Assembly: GCA_030686995.1 (NCBI GenBank)
Contig: CM060708.1
Coordinates: 259,970,044 to 260,034,043 of the forward strand
Direction: 5' to 3'
DNA from: Artemisia argyi
Lineage: Eukaryota > Streptophyta > Magnoliopsida > Asterales > Asteraceae
DNA: 64,000 bases
Of the stretch, positions 23,461-36,522 are shown one piece after another. The notes under the pieces are model-generated. The model did not search any database and was not told where the DNA came from. It saw nothing but the letters and a program-made list of their open reading frames with translations. The translations under genes were made by a program, and so were the position numbers. The stretch's first letter is position 1, and every line of letters starts with the position of its first letter.

Positions 23461-24150
23461 GAGATGTTGGGTGTACCCAATCAAGAGAAGTCTGATGTGT
23501 TTGAAGTTTTCAAAGTTTACAAAGCGCGGGTTGAACTTGACTCTGGAAAGAAGATCAAGTGTTTGAGGACAGATAATGGAGGTGAATACACTGGTGATGA
23601 ATTTGATACCTTTTGAAGGCAAGAAGGAATCAAAAGGCAGTTCACGACGGCATACACTCCTCAACAGAATGGAGTGGCAGAGCGGATGAACAGAACCTTG
23701 TTAGAAAGAGCAAGAGCAATGTTGGCAACTGCAAGCTTGGAAAAATTGTTCTGGGCAGAAGCAGTCAATACTGCCTGTTATGTGATAAATCGGTCACCTT
23801 CAACTGCACTTGAGTTGAAGACACCGATAGAGATGTGGACGAGAAAGCCGGTTAACTATTCAGACCTTCATATATTTAGAAGTCATGTGTACGTGATGTA
23901 CAATTCTCAAGAAACTACAAAGCTGGATCCGAAATCCAGAAAATGTTTGTTCTTCGGGTATGTTGACGGAGTAAAGGGGTATCGCTTGTGGGACCCCAAT
24001 GCCCACAAAGTAGTCGTCAGCAGAGATGTTGTCTTTATGGAAGACAAAGTTCAAGAGAATGAAGAAGGTGATAGCACTACAAGTGAAATTACATTAATAC
24101 AGGTGGAAAAGCAGTCTCAGTCGAGTGATTCTTCTGAAGCCGTACCATAA
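23461..24150 (+). pseudogene. Copia B integrase fragment
   Basis: Retroviral-type integrase that would insert the cDNA. Visible are CLRTDNGGEYTG (second catalytic Asp), then TPQQNGVAERMNRTLLERAR (catalytic Glu) and the C-terminal region with DPKSRKCLFFGYVDGVKGY. The HHCC zinc finger and first catalytic Asp are missing because the fragment is 5' truncated. In-frame stops occur near 23613 (TGA) and at 24148-24150 (TAA, where Gln is likely). Confidence 0.85.
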
Positions 24151-24156
24151 CACGAG

Positions 24157-25596
24157 GTGAATGAGACAACTGAGTCTCAAGCTCCAACGACTCGTACTAT
24201 TAATCGTGAAAGAAAACGTCCGGTGTGGCACACTGATTATGTTATGGAGGGTAATGTTGCATACTGTCTTCTTACAGAGGAAGGAGAGCCGTCAACTCTT
24301 CAAGAAGCACTGAATAATTCAGATGCTTCGTTCTGGAGGGAAGCAATGCAAGAAGAAATTGAAGCTCTTCATAAGAATAAAACTTGGGAACTGATGCCAC
24401 TACCAGCAGGTAGAAAACCCATTGGAAACAAATGGGTGTACAAGATCAAAAGGAACGGTGATGACCAGGTGGAGAGGTATCGTGCAAGATTGGTAGTCAA
24501 AGGATATGCTCAAAAAGAAGCAGTCGACTTCAATGAAATATTTCCCCATGTGGTTCGAATGACAATTGTTCGAGTGGTTCTGGAAATGTGTGCTACGTAT
24601 GATTTACATCTAGAGCAGCTAGATGTGAAAACTGCATTTCTTCATGGAAATCTTGAGGAAGATACTTACATGCTCCAACCAGAAGGTTTTAAACAAAAAG
24701 GAAAAGAGAACTTGGTTTGCAGGTTAAACAAATCTCTGTATGGTTTAAAGCAGGCGCCGCAGTGTTGGTACAAGAGATTTAATTCTTTTATCATTGGCCT
24801 TGGATATAACAGACTACACGCAGACCCTTGTGCATATTACAAGAGGTTTGGAGACAATGATTTTGTCATCTTGCTGTTATATGTAGACGACATGTTGGTT
24901 GCAGGCCCCAACAAAGATCGTATCAATAAGCTGAAGGCAGAGCTCGCTAGGGAATTTGAGATGAAAGACCTTGGACCCGCAAACAAGATTCTAGGGATGC
25001 AAATTCACCGAGATAGAGTTAGTAGGAAAATTTGGCTTTCATAGAAAAATTATGTGAAGAAAATCTTGCAAAGGTTTAATATGCAAGATTGTAAGCCAAT
25101 ATCAACCCCGTTTCCTACTAATGTCAAGTTATCCTCTAAGATGAGCCCTAGCAATGAAGAAGAGAGGATGGAAATGTCTCGAGTACCGTATGCATCAGCA
25201 GTGGGAAGTTTAATGTTCGCGATGATTTGTACAAGACTAGACATTGCACATGAAGTGGGAGTAGTGAGTCGGTACATGGAGGAACCTGGTAGAGAGCATT
25301 GGGAAGCTGTGAAGAGGATCTTTAGATATCTTAAAGGAACCTCGGATATTGCATTATGTTATGGGGAATCGGGTTTAATTGTCAGGGGATATGTTGATTC
25401 TGATTATACAGGTGATCTTGACAGAAGTAAATCAATCACCGGGTATGCATTTACACTTTCTGGCGGAACAGTAAGCTGGGTTTCAAAACTACAGTCAATT
25501 GTAGCCATGTCAACAACAGAAGCAGAATATGTTGTAGCTGCTCAAGCCAGCAAAGAAGCAGTATGGTTGAAGATGTTGTTGGAAGAGCTCGGGCAT
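24157..25596 (+). pseudogene. Copia B reverse transcriptase-RNase H, 5' part
   Basis: Includes the start of RT (FWREAMQEEIEALHKNKTWEL), the LLYVDDMLVAGP palm motif, and RNase H up to LKMLLEELGH. A TAG at 25042-25044 replaces the CAG (Gln) seen in half A. The coding sequence is cut at 25596 by the Athila insertion and continues at 41109 with the IFCDNQSALYLARNP motif. Confidence 0.85.
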
Positions 25597-28500
25597 TGAT
25601 TGGTCCTGAACCGTCAGATTATTATTGACCAAGGTCAACAAGTCTAAGACAGCCTAGAATCAATACTCCGGTGATAGTGTAGTGTTTTCCCGGGTCGTTA
25701 AAGTCCCGACGAGATTGAAATGGTGCTTTGGAAATCGTTTATGAGTGAGTGGGACTGAGGACAGTAGCCCAGATGATATGGAATTGATTTTGCTACTGTT
25801 ATTTTGGTATTGGTACACAGATATAATATTCACAAAAATCAGATACCAGATATATGCACAGATTCACAATTAAGATCACGTATCAGACTGGAAAAGTGGG
25901 TTTTTGGTACTTATCAAACTACAGGGGGTGCTTTTGACACTTTTTAAAACTTAAAAATAAAAATGAAAATTGAAATTATGGAAATGATTAAAATACTATT
26001 TAAATATTATTTAATTAATTAAACTATTTAAAATCTAAATTAAAACCTAATTTAAATAAACTAAAAATGACAAATGATTTAAATTAAACTAAAAATTAAT
26101 AAAAATATTTTCTAAACCTAAATTAGAACTTGAAGAAAGTATAAAAAATTAAAAATTATATTTTTGTCTTTTTGTGGTTTAGTTATTAATTAAAAACTAT
26201 TTAACTTAATTAAGCTAATTAAACTACTTTTAATTTATATTAATACTAAATTAACTTGGAAAATTAAGATAAAATTTATAAAATTACTTAACCATCACAG
26301 GAATCCTACAAAATTATAAAAACTTTAAAAATTATGTTTAAGATTAAACAACTAATTATTTACCTTTTAATTAACTTAAGTCTATTTTAAACAAATAAAA
26401 TAAGAAAAATAGAAAATGAACAGTAGAATCTCAAAACTTATTTTCTAAAAACTTATTATACTATATTAGAACTAGGAAAATTATAAAAACTAGATTTAAC
26501 CTTATAAAAACTAATTAAGCTATTTAATACTTGATATTAATTAATAATAAAGAAAATTAAAATTAAATCTAATTAACACTAAATGACAAAATAAAAATCT
26601 GAAAAAATTATCAAAATTACTTTACTATATAAGGTATTTAATAAAAATATAAAAACACTAGTGACTTAATTAAAATCTAAAAATGAAAATTAAAATTAAC
26701 TTGAATTAAATAGAAACTATCACTTTTTTAAACTTGATTTTTTTTAGATTTTTCTTTTTCAGAACTATTTTATACCTTAAAATAACAAACTTTTGTAAAG
26801 ACACTTTTCAACATAGCTTATAAATAAGCTATAAGCACCCCCTTGGCTACACAGTTGACTTATGTTGACTGTGTGGTCAATTTGGGTCAAATGGCCTAAG
26901 GTGGGGTCCACAATGGTAAAAAAGGGTCTCAGCAAGTTTAATAATCACAAATAAGCAACAAACACAAACACTAGATCACTAATAAGCTGTAAAGATTGAA
27001 ATAAGCACTTTAGCACAATGGAAACTAACACAGACTGGGGACAAACTTGGTGAGCAATTGCAGGTGGGGTCCACTAGGGTGAGGGTCAAACAAATGGTCA
27101 ATGGCTGCTCCTTGGTAGGAGGGGGTGGTAAAAACCTAAGTATGGGGTCTGGGGTCCACTGAGGTGGTAGCAAAACACCACCAAAGTGATGGTGGTGACT
27201 GGGTGTCTGGGTGAGCAGGGCACAACCTTGCCCTGCAGCTTAGTTTGGGGGTCTGTGGGACCCACTTAAGCTTCTAAACAAATTAAGCAAAAATTCAAGC
27301 TGATAGATTAGCTGATATACTTTAATCACACAAAGTTTCAAAACTTAACATCCATTACACAGCTCACAATTAAAGTTGGAAATTTGGTAAAAACCTGAGA
27401 ATGCAGTTTTTGACTTTTGACAAGAACACTCAAACTTTGACTTTGGTGAGATTCTAAGTGATCTAACTTATTGTTTATGATATTTTAAGCTAATTTAAGA
27501 TTACTAAAAGCTAAATTAACAATTACTTATCAGCTTATGAGCTTATGGACTCTAAACTCATACACAGTTAACTGAGGGGGTGATTAAATCATGAATTTGA
27601 CTTTTTAAACTTGTAGCTACTGATTTTATACCATATATGATCCTATTTAAACTAATGTAGCATGCAGAAACCAAAAGTTGTGGCAAAAACTAAGCAAAAC
27701 AACAAGCAATCAGTTAATCCAAACACCCCTTTTGTGGACTGTTTTGATGATTTTCAAAGAGGATTATAACTAGGGACTGTAAGCTTGATTCCAAACCATA
27801 AATTATGACTAAATGGACTAATTTAAGCACTTAGAAACAAAATGCAACTATGAAAGCACAAGTATACCACTTAAACTATTCTTTGACAGTTAAAACTAAA
27901 TTATTAAGTGACCATTGATTCTAATAAACAAACTATGATTACTAAACTAAAAACTACTAAAATAACAATCAAGAACACAATGCAAGCACAAAATCTCAGA
28001 TACAAGCATGGAAATTAGAAATTAAACTTTTGAGAGGAAAATGGAAATGAGCAAAAGCTTACTGAGCACCTCTAGCATGAACAAGAGGTTTTCCTTTGAA
28101 GCCTATCTTTAGATAGGCAGTTTAAGCTCCATCCTTGCTCTTCAAAGCTTCTCCAAACCTGAAAACAAGTTATGAACAAGACAGTTTGACCAATATTGAC
28201 TTTTTTGCTTTTTTGATTATTTTCTATTGATTCTGGATTTTAGGGTCTCTACAAGCTTGATTAAGCTTTAGGGAGCTTATAAGAGCCTAAATTCAGTCCA
28301 TAACATAATACTAAAACAACAATTGAACAATATGAGATATTGACATATAATTAAATTGCATAAGATGAAATAATAAAGGAAGCTTGAAATTTATAACTGA
28401 AATTAAGTTACAATACAATAAAAAGAAGGTTACCACTGCTTAAGAGCTTGGGTGTACCCTAGAATTTAAAATTGCAATTAAACGACATGAACTAAAATTT

Positions 28501-29606
28501 AAATTAACTACTATTTCTTCTTCTTGCATCTTCTCTTATTTATAGCCTCCAATTAGGGTTCCCCCAAGCACCCTGAGCCAATCCCACCATTATCTGATCA
28601 TTTTGGTCCAATGAGAAGCTCACACGTAATTTTGGCGCCAAAACTTGTTTCTTCAAATTGCCTCTGACAACGTGTATTGGGGAGGAGCATTAAATGCTGA
28701 GGTGAGGGGTAGGTGTAGGGAGGTGGGAAGGTAATGATTGTGGGGGCTTTGGCTTGTGATTGGAGGAGAGGGAGGCTGCAAGTGGTGGTGTTTGTGGGGG
28801 ACGTCTGAGAGGGAAAGGGAAGGGGTTGACTGGGTTTGACCAGGTCAACGTTGACCCTGGTTTTAATACTTTGGGTGTGGACTGGGCTAGATGGGAATTG
28901 GATTGGTTTGGGCCCAAGATGGATTTAATTGTTTGGATTGGTTTTGTTTTATTATTTTGGATCCGGATTTGGTTTAGTTTTACAAGGACCATTTGTGTAA
29001 TTTTGGGAAAGTTGAGGGTTGGATTTTGGCATTTTCTAAATTTGTTTCCAAGGGTATAAAATGCCAATGATGAATAGTATAAGGTTTTATCTTGAAATTT
29101 TCACTTTTTAAAACCCCAGGGACTAAATCTGCCAATTCCCCAAACTTCAGGGACCTGCCTTGTAATTTCACCAAACTTTCTACCAAGGGACCAAACCTGC
29201 CATAAGAGATTAGTGCAAGGACAAAATTTGTTTTTCTCAAAGTTTTTCATATCCCAGGGACCATTTTTGACAATTTTCAAAGTTCAGGGACTAAACTTGA
29301 CATTTTGTGAAACTTTTCACCAAAGGACTAATTATGTAACTTTTTGATTTATAAGGGCCTTTGGTGACTTTTTCAAGTTTTTAGAATGACCAGGGACTAG
29401 TTTTGATAACTTTTGAAAGTTGGGGGACTGAAACTGCCAATTATGCAAACTTTGTGCGTTTTTCATCTGTTTTTGGTATTTTTGCATTTGAGACATGTAA
29501 AACACTTTCCTGGGATATTTTCACTATTTTGATTCATTATTGAGTGTTTTTGGATGTTTTGGCAGTTCAGAATTGGTAAAAATGATGAGTATTTACACAC
29601 TCATCA
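25597..29606 (-). repeat. Athila-like 3' LTR
   Basis: 4010 bp. The sense TATA box CTATAAATA is at about 28541-28549 (read on minus), placing U3 at about 1.06 kb and R-U5 at about 2.9 kb. The open frames within (for example 28690-29067 and 28760-29059) occur identically in the other LTR and have no recognisable domain. Confidence 0.92.
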
Positions 29607-29618
29607 ATCCCCCACACT
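29607..29618 (-). promoter_or_regulatory. Athila-like polypurine tract
   Basis: On the minus strand AGTGTGGGGGAT lies immediately before the 3' LTR. This is the expected place and style of the plus-strand primer. Confidence 0.8.
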
Positions 29619-29673
29619 AAAACATTGCTAGTCCCTAGCAATCTTTTGAGAAAAACTTAATGGATTTGAAACT

Positions 29674-30030
29674 CTTTACCAAAAGCCATCACTTCTGGAG
29701 TAGCCAGGTGTAAGAACTGTGGCACACCTGATAACCGTGTGATTTTGAGCAAACCACCAGCTGTCAACGGATTTGATTTGTCTTTACCAAAAGCCGTTTG
29801 CTTCTGGACTAGCCAGCATCTTGATGGACTAAGTCAACATCTTGGTGAGCTGAATACCAATTATGGATTTTCCACTGCCTTTACCACAAGCCATAATCTT
29901 GTGGGCTAGCCAACTCATTTGCTTATGAGGATGCGGGGGAGCTGAGGAACCATGCAATTTTTGGCAAACTGCCAGCCATCAACGGGTTTGAGATGTCTTT
30001 ACCAAGAGCCGTTTGCTCCTGGACTAGCCA
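29674..30030. repeat. four degenerate about 100-bp repeats in Athila 3' region
   Basis: Blocks beginning CTTTACCA(A/C)(A/G)AGCC and continuing to GG(A/G)(C/G)TAGCCA occur at about 29674, 29782, 29878 and 29997. They are non-coding and lie between the integrase gene and the polypurine tract. Confidence 0.7.
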
Positions 30031-30160
30031 ATCCCTTTGTCATTTAGACTTTGGCGAACTGATAACCACAAAAATTTTGGAATAAAGTGAAAAATTTTGA
30101 AAAATTTTGGCCTAAAATGGGGGTACTTGGAAAGTTTTGTGATAAAATTCGTAAGAATTT

Positions 30161-30178
30161 CCCCCCCCCCCCCCCCCC
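30161..30178. repeat. poly(C) tract, 18 bp
   Basis: An uninterrupted C run within the Athila-like 3' region. Confidence 0.85.
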
Positions 30179-30308
30179 ACACTAGAACTGAATATGGTCC
30201 TCAATATTCAAAGTCCCGGTTATTATACCGAATCTCTGAACGGGAAAAGCTAATATTCGATTCTAACTGTGGAAATTTCTATTTTTCACTTTATTTTATC
30301 TGTACATA

Positions 30309-30311
<3 letters not shown>

Positions 30312-30357
<46 letters not shown>
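30312..30357. repeat. poly(T) tract, 46 bp
   Basis: An uninterrupted T run next to the 90-bp duplication. The length may be unreliable. Confidence 0.85.
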
Positions 30358-30358
<1 letters not shown>

Positions 30359-30366
30359 AATCACTA

Positions 30367-30572
30367 CCTCCCAGGCTTGTGTCAGGTTTACCACGCTAGC
30401 TAATCACTTGTGAATGATTAACTGTAATAAATTTGCCCTGACAGCCCGGGAGTTGAATGATAAAGTTTATAATATACATACACCTCCCAGGCTTGTGTCA
30501 GGTTTACCACGCTAGCTAATCACTTGTGAATGATTAACTGTAATAAATTTGCCCTGACAGCCCGGGAGTTGA
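30367..30572. repeat. identical 90-bp direct repeat pair with hairpin arms
   Basis: Copies at 30367-30456 and 30483-30572 appear identical. Each begins CCTCCCAGGCTTGTGTCAGG and ends CCTGACAGCCCGGGAG, so each can fold on itself. They lie in the Athila-like 3' region. Confidence 0.85.
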
Positions 30573-30756
30573 TATAATATACATACAAAAATGATTATTG
30601 AAATTTGAAACATATTTACTTTTGAAACGGTGGGGGATGGCCACTCCCCCACACTAGGGTGGTAGAAAGTAGAAAGAAGTCAGAAATACGGGTGAAAACC
30701 CATATATGCCGCTAATTTTTGTTCACCGAGTCACTAGCTTGACTCGATCCCCGAAT

Positions 30757-33700
30757 TCATTGGTCCATGGGGAAAGTTTGGAGATCCGGGACAACCATGG
30801 GTGGTGTGTCCTCTCCAAAATAATGTTTCAATCTGTGACCATTCACTTTGAAGTTGGGACCTTCGGGTTGAGATAACTCAACAGTCCCGTATGGGTATAC
30901 TTTAGCAATAGTGAATGGTCCAGTCCATCGGGTTTTTAATTTCCCCGAGAAGATCTTTAATCTTGAATTAAAAAGAAGGACTCTGTCACCGATGTTAAAA
31001 ACTCGGTTCTTAATCTTAGAGTCGTGAATCTTCTTTGTCTTTTCTTTGTAGATCAAAGAGTTCTCGTAGGCTTGATCACGAAGTTCATTTAATTCATTGA
31101 TTTGAACCTTACGGTGATCACCCGCTTTATGAAGGTCGTAGTTAGCATGTTTCAAGGCCCAGTAGGCTTTGTGCTCGAGCTCGATCGGCAAATGACACGC
31201 CTTCCCGTATACAAGCTTGTATGGAGTGCACCCGATGGGTGTTTTGTAAGCTGTACGGAAGGCCCAGAGTGCATCATCTAGTTTATCCGACCAGGAGGCA
31301 CGGTTTTCACCTACTGTCCTCTCAAGAATCCGTTTAATACCACGGTTGGAAACCTCCACCTGCCCACTTGTTTGGGGGTGATACGCGGTAGAAAGACGAT
31401 GAGTAACACCGTACTTAAGCATGACTTTTGCAAATTGATCATTGCAAAAGTGAGTACCGCGATCACTAATGATGGCACGTGGGGTTCCAAAACGAGCAAA
31501 GAGGGATTTCAAGAATTTCACAACTACTCGGGCATCGTTAGTGGGTAAGGCCTTAGCCTCAACCCATTTTGACAAGTAGTCAACAGCCACGAGTATGTAT
31601 TTGTTTCCATGAGAAGATGGGAATGGCCCCATAAAGTCAATGCCCCAGACGTCAAAGATTTCACAAACTTGAATAGCATTTTGCGACATTTCGTTCTTTT
31701 GTGAAATATTCCCGTGACGCTGACAAGCATCACAGGCTTTGACTAATTCGTGGGCATCCTTGTAGATTGTGGGCCAATAGAAACCGGAATCAAACACCTT
31801 TTTGGCGGTGTAGTTAGGAATATGGTGGCCCCCGGTGGGTCCAGCATGGCAAGCCTTGAGAATATCAGTGGCTTCCTGTTCGTATACACATCGCCTGATG
31901 ACTTGATCGGCATAGATTTTGAAGAGGAAGGGGTCGTCCCAGAAATAGTGTTTAACGTCTTTGAAGAATTTTTTCTTTTGATGGGACGTCAACCCCTTCA
32001 CTATGAAGTTACCCGCATGGTAATTTGCAAAGTCAGCAAACCATGGGGTAGTAGAGTCACCACGAAAAGCAACCGCATTGAGTGTCTCGAGAGGAAATGT
32101 TTCATTTATTTCCTTTTTCTCGGACACATCTTGATGAGGGTTCTCTAATCGTGAGAGATGATCAGCAGCAAGGTTCTCGGCTCCTTTTTTATCACGGATA
32201 ATGATATCAAATTCCTGAAGGAGGAGAACCCAACGAAGAAGCCTCGGCTTTGCATCTTGTTTTGCAAATAGGTATTTCAAAGCCGAGTGATCTGTGTACA
32301 CTACGCATTTAGTCAAGATTAGGTATGACCGGAATTTCTCGAAGGCATACACCACAGCTAGGAGTTCTTTTTCAGTGGTGGTGTAATGACCTTGAGCCTC
32401 AGTCATAGTTTTGCTTGCGTAGTGTATGGGCTGAAAGTATTTTGCTTTTCGTTGCCCCAAGACCGCACCTATGGCAAAATCACTAGCATCGCACATAAGC
32501 TCAAAAGGTTGGTCCCAATCGGGGGCAACAAGAATCGGTGCCTCGGTAAGCTTTTTCTTTAATGTTTCAAAAGCTTCGATGCACTCAGGAGAGAAGATGA
32601 AAGGAGCATCCTTCTCTAGGAGATGGGTCATAGGCCGGGCAATCTTAGAAAAATCTTGGATAAACCTACGGTAGAAGCCGGCATAACCCAAAAAGCTCCT
32701 AACACCTTTTACGGTGGTGGGACGAGGTAATTTGGCAATGACATTGATTTTAGCTCTGTCAACCTCCATCCCGTTTTTTGAAATTTTATGGCCGAGGACA
32801 ATGCCCTCCTTGACCATAAAGTGGCTCTTCTCCCAGTTGAGACTTAGATTCGTTTCTTTGCAACGTTTAAGCATCTGTTCCAAGTGGGAGAGGCAAGTCT
32901 GAAATGAATCCCCGATGACCGAAAAGTCATCCATGAATACCTCCATAGTTTTCCCGATCATGTCGGAAAAAATAGACATCATGCATCTCTGGAACGTGCC
33001 TGGTGCATTACATAAGCCGAAAGGCATACGTCTGTAAGCAAAAGTTCCGTAGGGGCATGTGAAGGTAGTCTTCTCTTGATCCTGGGGATCAATGGGGATT
33101 TGTAAGTAACCCGAGAAGCCATCGAGGAAGCAGTAGTATTCATTCCCCGCAAGTCTTTCGAGCATTTGGTCCATAAAAGGGAGAGGAAAATGGTCTTTAC
33201 GGGTGGCTTCATTCAATTTTCGATAGTCAATACAAACTCGCCAACCCGTGACCAAACGAGTTGGAATCAACTCGTTATCCTCGTTGGTGACAACGGTAAT
33301 GCCACCCTTTTTTGGAACACAATGAATTGGGCTAACCCAAGGACTGTCAGATATAGGGTAAATCAATCCCGCATCAAGAAGTTTAAGAACTTCTTGTTTG
33401 ATAACTTCGTGGATTTTGGGATTTACCCTTCTCTGATGTTGCACCGCTGGTTTAAAGTCATCCTCCATTCAGATTTTATGAGTATAAAAGTTCGGGCTTA
33501 TGCCCTTAATGTCGGAGAGTTTCCAAGCAATTGCTTGCTTGTTTGACTTAAGAACCTTTAGGAGTGCAACCTTTTCCTCATCTTTTAAGTCTTTGGCAAT
33601 AATGACGGGTAATTTATTATCACCCTCCAGAAATGCATATTCTAGATGAGGAGGCAAGTCCTTGAGCTCAACCTCGGGGAAGTCTTCAGTTATTTCAACA

Positions 33701-33867
33701 TTTTTGACTTCCGCTTTATGAAGTATTTGTAGAGACGGAGAGGGTGAAGGATCGTCATTTAACAATCTTTCAAGGAGAAGAATGTCCCCCTCCGGGTCAA
33801 GATAGTTTTCATCAACTCCATCGGGAATTGAGCTATCTTGAGCAAGAAAAGCCTCGAGCTCTTCCAA
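30757..33867 (-). pseudogene. Athila-like pol (RT, RNase H, integrase), one internal stop
   Basis: Two adjacent frames, 33867-33469 and 33468-30757, are in the same phase and separated only by TGA at 33469-33471. The larger one (903 codons) has RT with [18 protein letters not shown] and the catalytic FMDDF at about residue 179. RNase H follows ([14 protein letters not shown] at about 325), then integrase with catalytic residues in WGIDFMGPF (about 609), IISDRGTHF (about 669) and GQVEVSNRG (about 705). There is no chromodomain at the C-terminus, which fits Athila/Tat and excludes chromoviruses. The upstream part contains the conserved DPEGDILLLERLLNDDP linker. It would copy and integrate the element. 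Without suppression of the stop this copy cannot make a full polyprotein. Confidence 0.9.
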
Positions 33868-33888
33868 AAGGAAGTCACTTCCCTCAAA

Positions 33889-36522
33889 CTAAGTGAGGGA
33901 AGGGGAAGAGTCGGAAATGATAGGGTCAGTAGAAAGACTGCCACTGGCTGAGAAACCAAGGACCTCTTGAGAATACTCCTCAGACGCAACATCGATGACA
34001 TCAATTCGGTTAACCGTTTCAGCGTCATAGTTTGAGGAGTATCTTGAGGTCTGATCAAGATTGAATGTGATGGCTTCGCCACCAACACGTAGAGTGATTT
34101 CTTCTTCGAATACATCGATTAAAGCACGACCCGTTCTTAAGAATCCCCTCCCGAGAATGAGAGGAACTCGTGGGTCAGCATCGAAATCAACAATCACGAA
34201 ATCTGCCGGAAAATGGAACTTTCCTACTTTCACGAAGATATCTTCGGCAATGCCGAGAGGACGGGATATGGTACGGTCTGCAAGCTCGAGTGTCATGCAG
34301 GTAAGAGTGAGAGTAGGTAGAGAAAGTCTTTTCCAGACTGTGTAAGGCATCAGGTTAATGCTTGCGCCAAGATCGGCCAAGGCAAAGCATTCAACCATCC
34401 CCGGGAAAATACAAGGAATGAGAAATTTCCCAGGATCTCCAAGCTTTTCGGGAAGCTTTTTCAAGAGCACTGCTGAGCAATGCTCATTAAGAGAAGTTTT
34501 TGCCATCTCACAGAGTTTTTCTTTGTTGCTTATCAGATTTTTGATTGTCGAAGCAAACTTAGGCATGAGAAGAAGAGCGTCCGCGAAGCTAATATCGAAA
34601 TGCAACTCTTGGAAAATTTGATAAAATTTTTCCATCTGATGATTAGCTCTTTCGCGGTTCTTTTGATCATTCACACGTGAAGGATATGGAATTGAAGGCT
34701 TAGGATCATTCTTTGGAATTTCATCAGGACTCACAGGAGGATCAAATACAACTTTCGGCTTACGAGCCGGGACCGGGACAACTTGAGGGTGGACGTTGTT
34801 GATACCTCCGTTATTAGTAGGAAGTACCGTGTCCGTAGTAACCTCAGGTTCACGTTCCGCTACCTTAGGAGGAGAGGAAGAGGTAGAAGGAATTGCGGGT
34901 CCATTGTATGATACCCCACTTCGGGTAGTGATCGCTTTGACATCGCCCCTCGGGTTAGCGATCGTGTTGCTTGGTAGTGTACCCGAGCCCGAGGGTCGAT
35001 CATTTAAAGACTTCTGAAGATCAGAGATCGTCTTGATCAATAACCGATTCGTTTCCTCTTGTGCTTTCATGAATTGTTTAATTTCAGCATCGGAGGAAGA
35101 CGAGGGTGGAACAACGTTTTGATTTTGAACAGGGGGATTTTGAACACGGTTGTTTTGAAAATTCCCTTGATTTTGATTGTTGTTACCCTGAAAATTGTTT
35201 CTCTGATTGAAATTACCCTGATTGTAATTTCCTTGATTCTGGTTTCTTTGAAAATTTCCTTGAAAACCTTGGTTTTGATTGCCATTTTGAAAATTGTTTT
35301 GATTAAACTGGCCTTGATTTTGGTTCGGGTTTTGGAAATTTGAGTTTTGACCTTGGTTAAAATTCTGATTCGCGTTACGGTTTTGATTTTGGTTAAAACC
35401 GGGAGGTCCGAGAAAATTGTTGGAACGATAGCTTAAGAGATTACGGTCCCCTTGCGGTTGGTAAGAATTACCCCCCGTGTTATAGGAACCGTTAGCAGCA
35501 TAAACGTTCTCTTGAGGAAATTCAGCAGTAGCTGGACACTCGGAATACAGATGTGGGCCCCCACAAGTTTCACAACTTCGGGCCACGGCCTTCACTTGTT
35601 GATTTTGAACCTGATGTTGTATCGTTTGGTTCATTCTCAACACAGCCGTAGAAATATCATCCATCTTTTTGGTAAGAGCAATTATTTCAGGAGATGATGA
35701 TGAGGGAGTAACGGAATTACATGACGCATCCCTCTCCGCAGAGGAATCCGAAAAGTTATGATGGGCAGTCATGTTCTCGATTAAGTCATAGCACTCCTCG
35801 GGACGCCTTTTCATAAAGGTCCCACCAGCAGCAGCATTGAGAATGTCTCGGTGCCTCAATGTCAGACCATTATAGAAGGTATCTATGATGGTAACTTGTA
35901 ACATATTGTGGTTAGGGCACCGATCAATGGCTAGCTTATAACGTTCCCAAGCCTCAAAAAGAGACTCATCGGGACGTTGCCGGAAGTTGCTGATATCATT
36001 TCGTAACTTGGTAACCATCGATGGTGGAAAATATTTTGCTAAAAACTTGGTCACCATTTCATCAAAGGTTCGAATAGAATTCTTTGGAAGTCGGTCAAAC
36101 CATGCAGTGGCATGATGAGTGAGAGAATAGGGGAAGAGGTACAGCCGAAGGGCATCATCGGTGACACCATGCTGTTTCATGCTTTGGGTGACCGTAAGAT
36201 ATTTGTCAAGATGCTTGTTGGCATCGTCACCCGGTAATCCGTGAAATTGACACGAATTGTGGACTTGTTGGATCATGTGATGCTTGAGGCCAAAGTCCGC
36301 AGCCCCAATAGTGAGTGGTGCAATAGGCCCACCCCGCCCTTGCATGGTAGGTTGACACAGCTCCTCCATCGTTCGGAGATCGGGAGCTGGCTCATCCCTA
36401 GGAGGGTCAGGGGGTGGTAATAGTGGTGGTGGTGGCCCAGCGGCCATTTCGGTTTCTGTATTAGAACGTAGCTCGGGTACGTCTTTCTGTTTTTTATTCT
36501 TTGTTTGAGACCGAGTGCGCAT
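33889..36522 (-). pseudogene. Athila-like gag-protease
   Basis: 877 codons starting MRTRSQTKNKKQKDVPEL. The capsid-type region includes FHGLPGDDANKHLDKYL and TFDEMVTKFLAKYFPP. A zinc knuckle CETCGGPHLYSEC lies at about residues 317-329, followed by a long Asn/Gln-rich low-complexity tract (about 360-460) typical of Athila Gag. The aspartic protease motif is ALADLGASINLMP at about residue 717, with the DLGA form used by this lineage. The frame ends in TAG at 33889-33891 but continues in phase into pol seven codons later, so gag and pol were one polyprotein reading frame. The TAG is probably a mutation, since relatives read through this region without a stop, but that comparison is from memory. 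Confidence 0.88.

Larger units (their letters stand above)
23443..25596 (+). mobile_element. Copia half B, 5' part (integrase to RNase H)
   Basis: Plus-strand Copia sequence starting abruptly inside integrase and continuing to the middle of RNase H, where the Athila element is inserted. The remainder resumes at 41109. It is highly similar to half A in the shared RT-RNase H region, so the two halves form a large inverted repeat. Gag, PBS and 5' LTR of this half are absent. Confidence 0.85.

Noticed and set aside
28690..29240. Frames of 86-125 codons repeated identically at 40192-40742
   Set aside because: They lie in the two copies of the Athila-like LTR and overlap each other on opposite strands. 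No domain is visible.
33166..35697. Numerous plus-strand frames opposite gag-pol
   Set aside because: They are shadows of the long minus-strand frames. The Ile/Leu/Val-rich one at 35059-35343 is the complement of the Asn/Gln tract.
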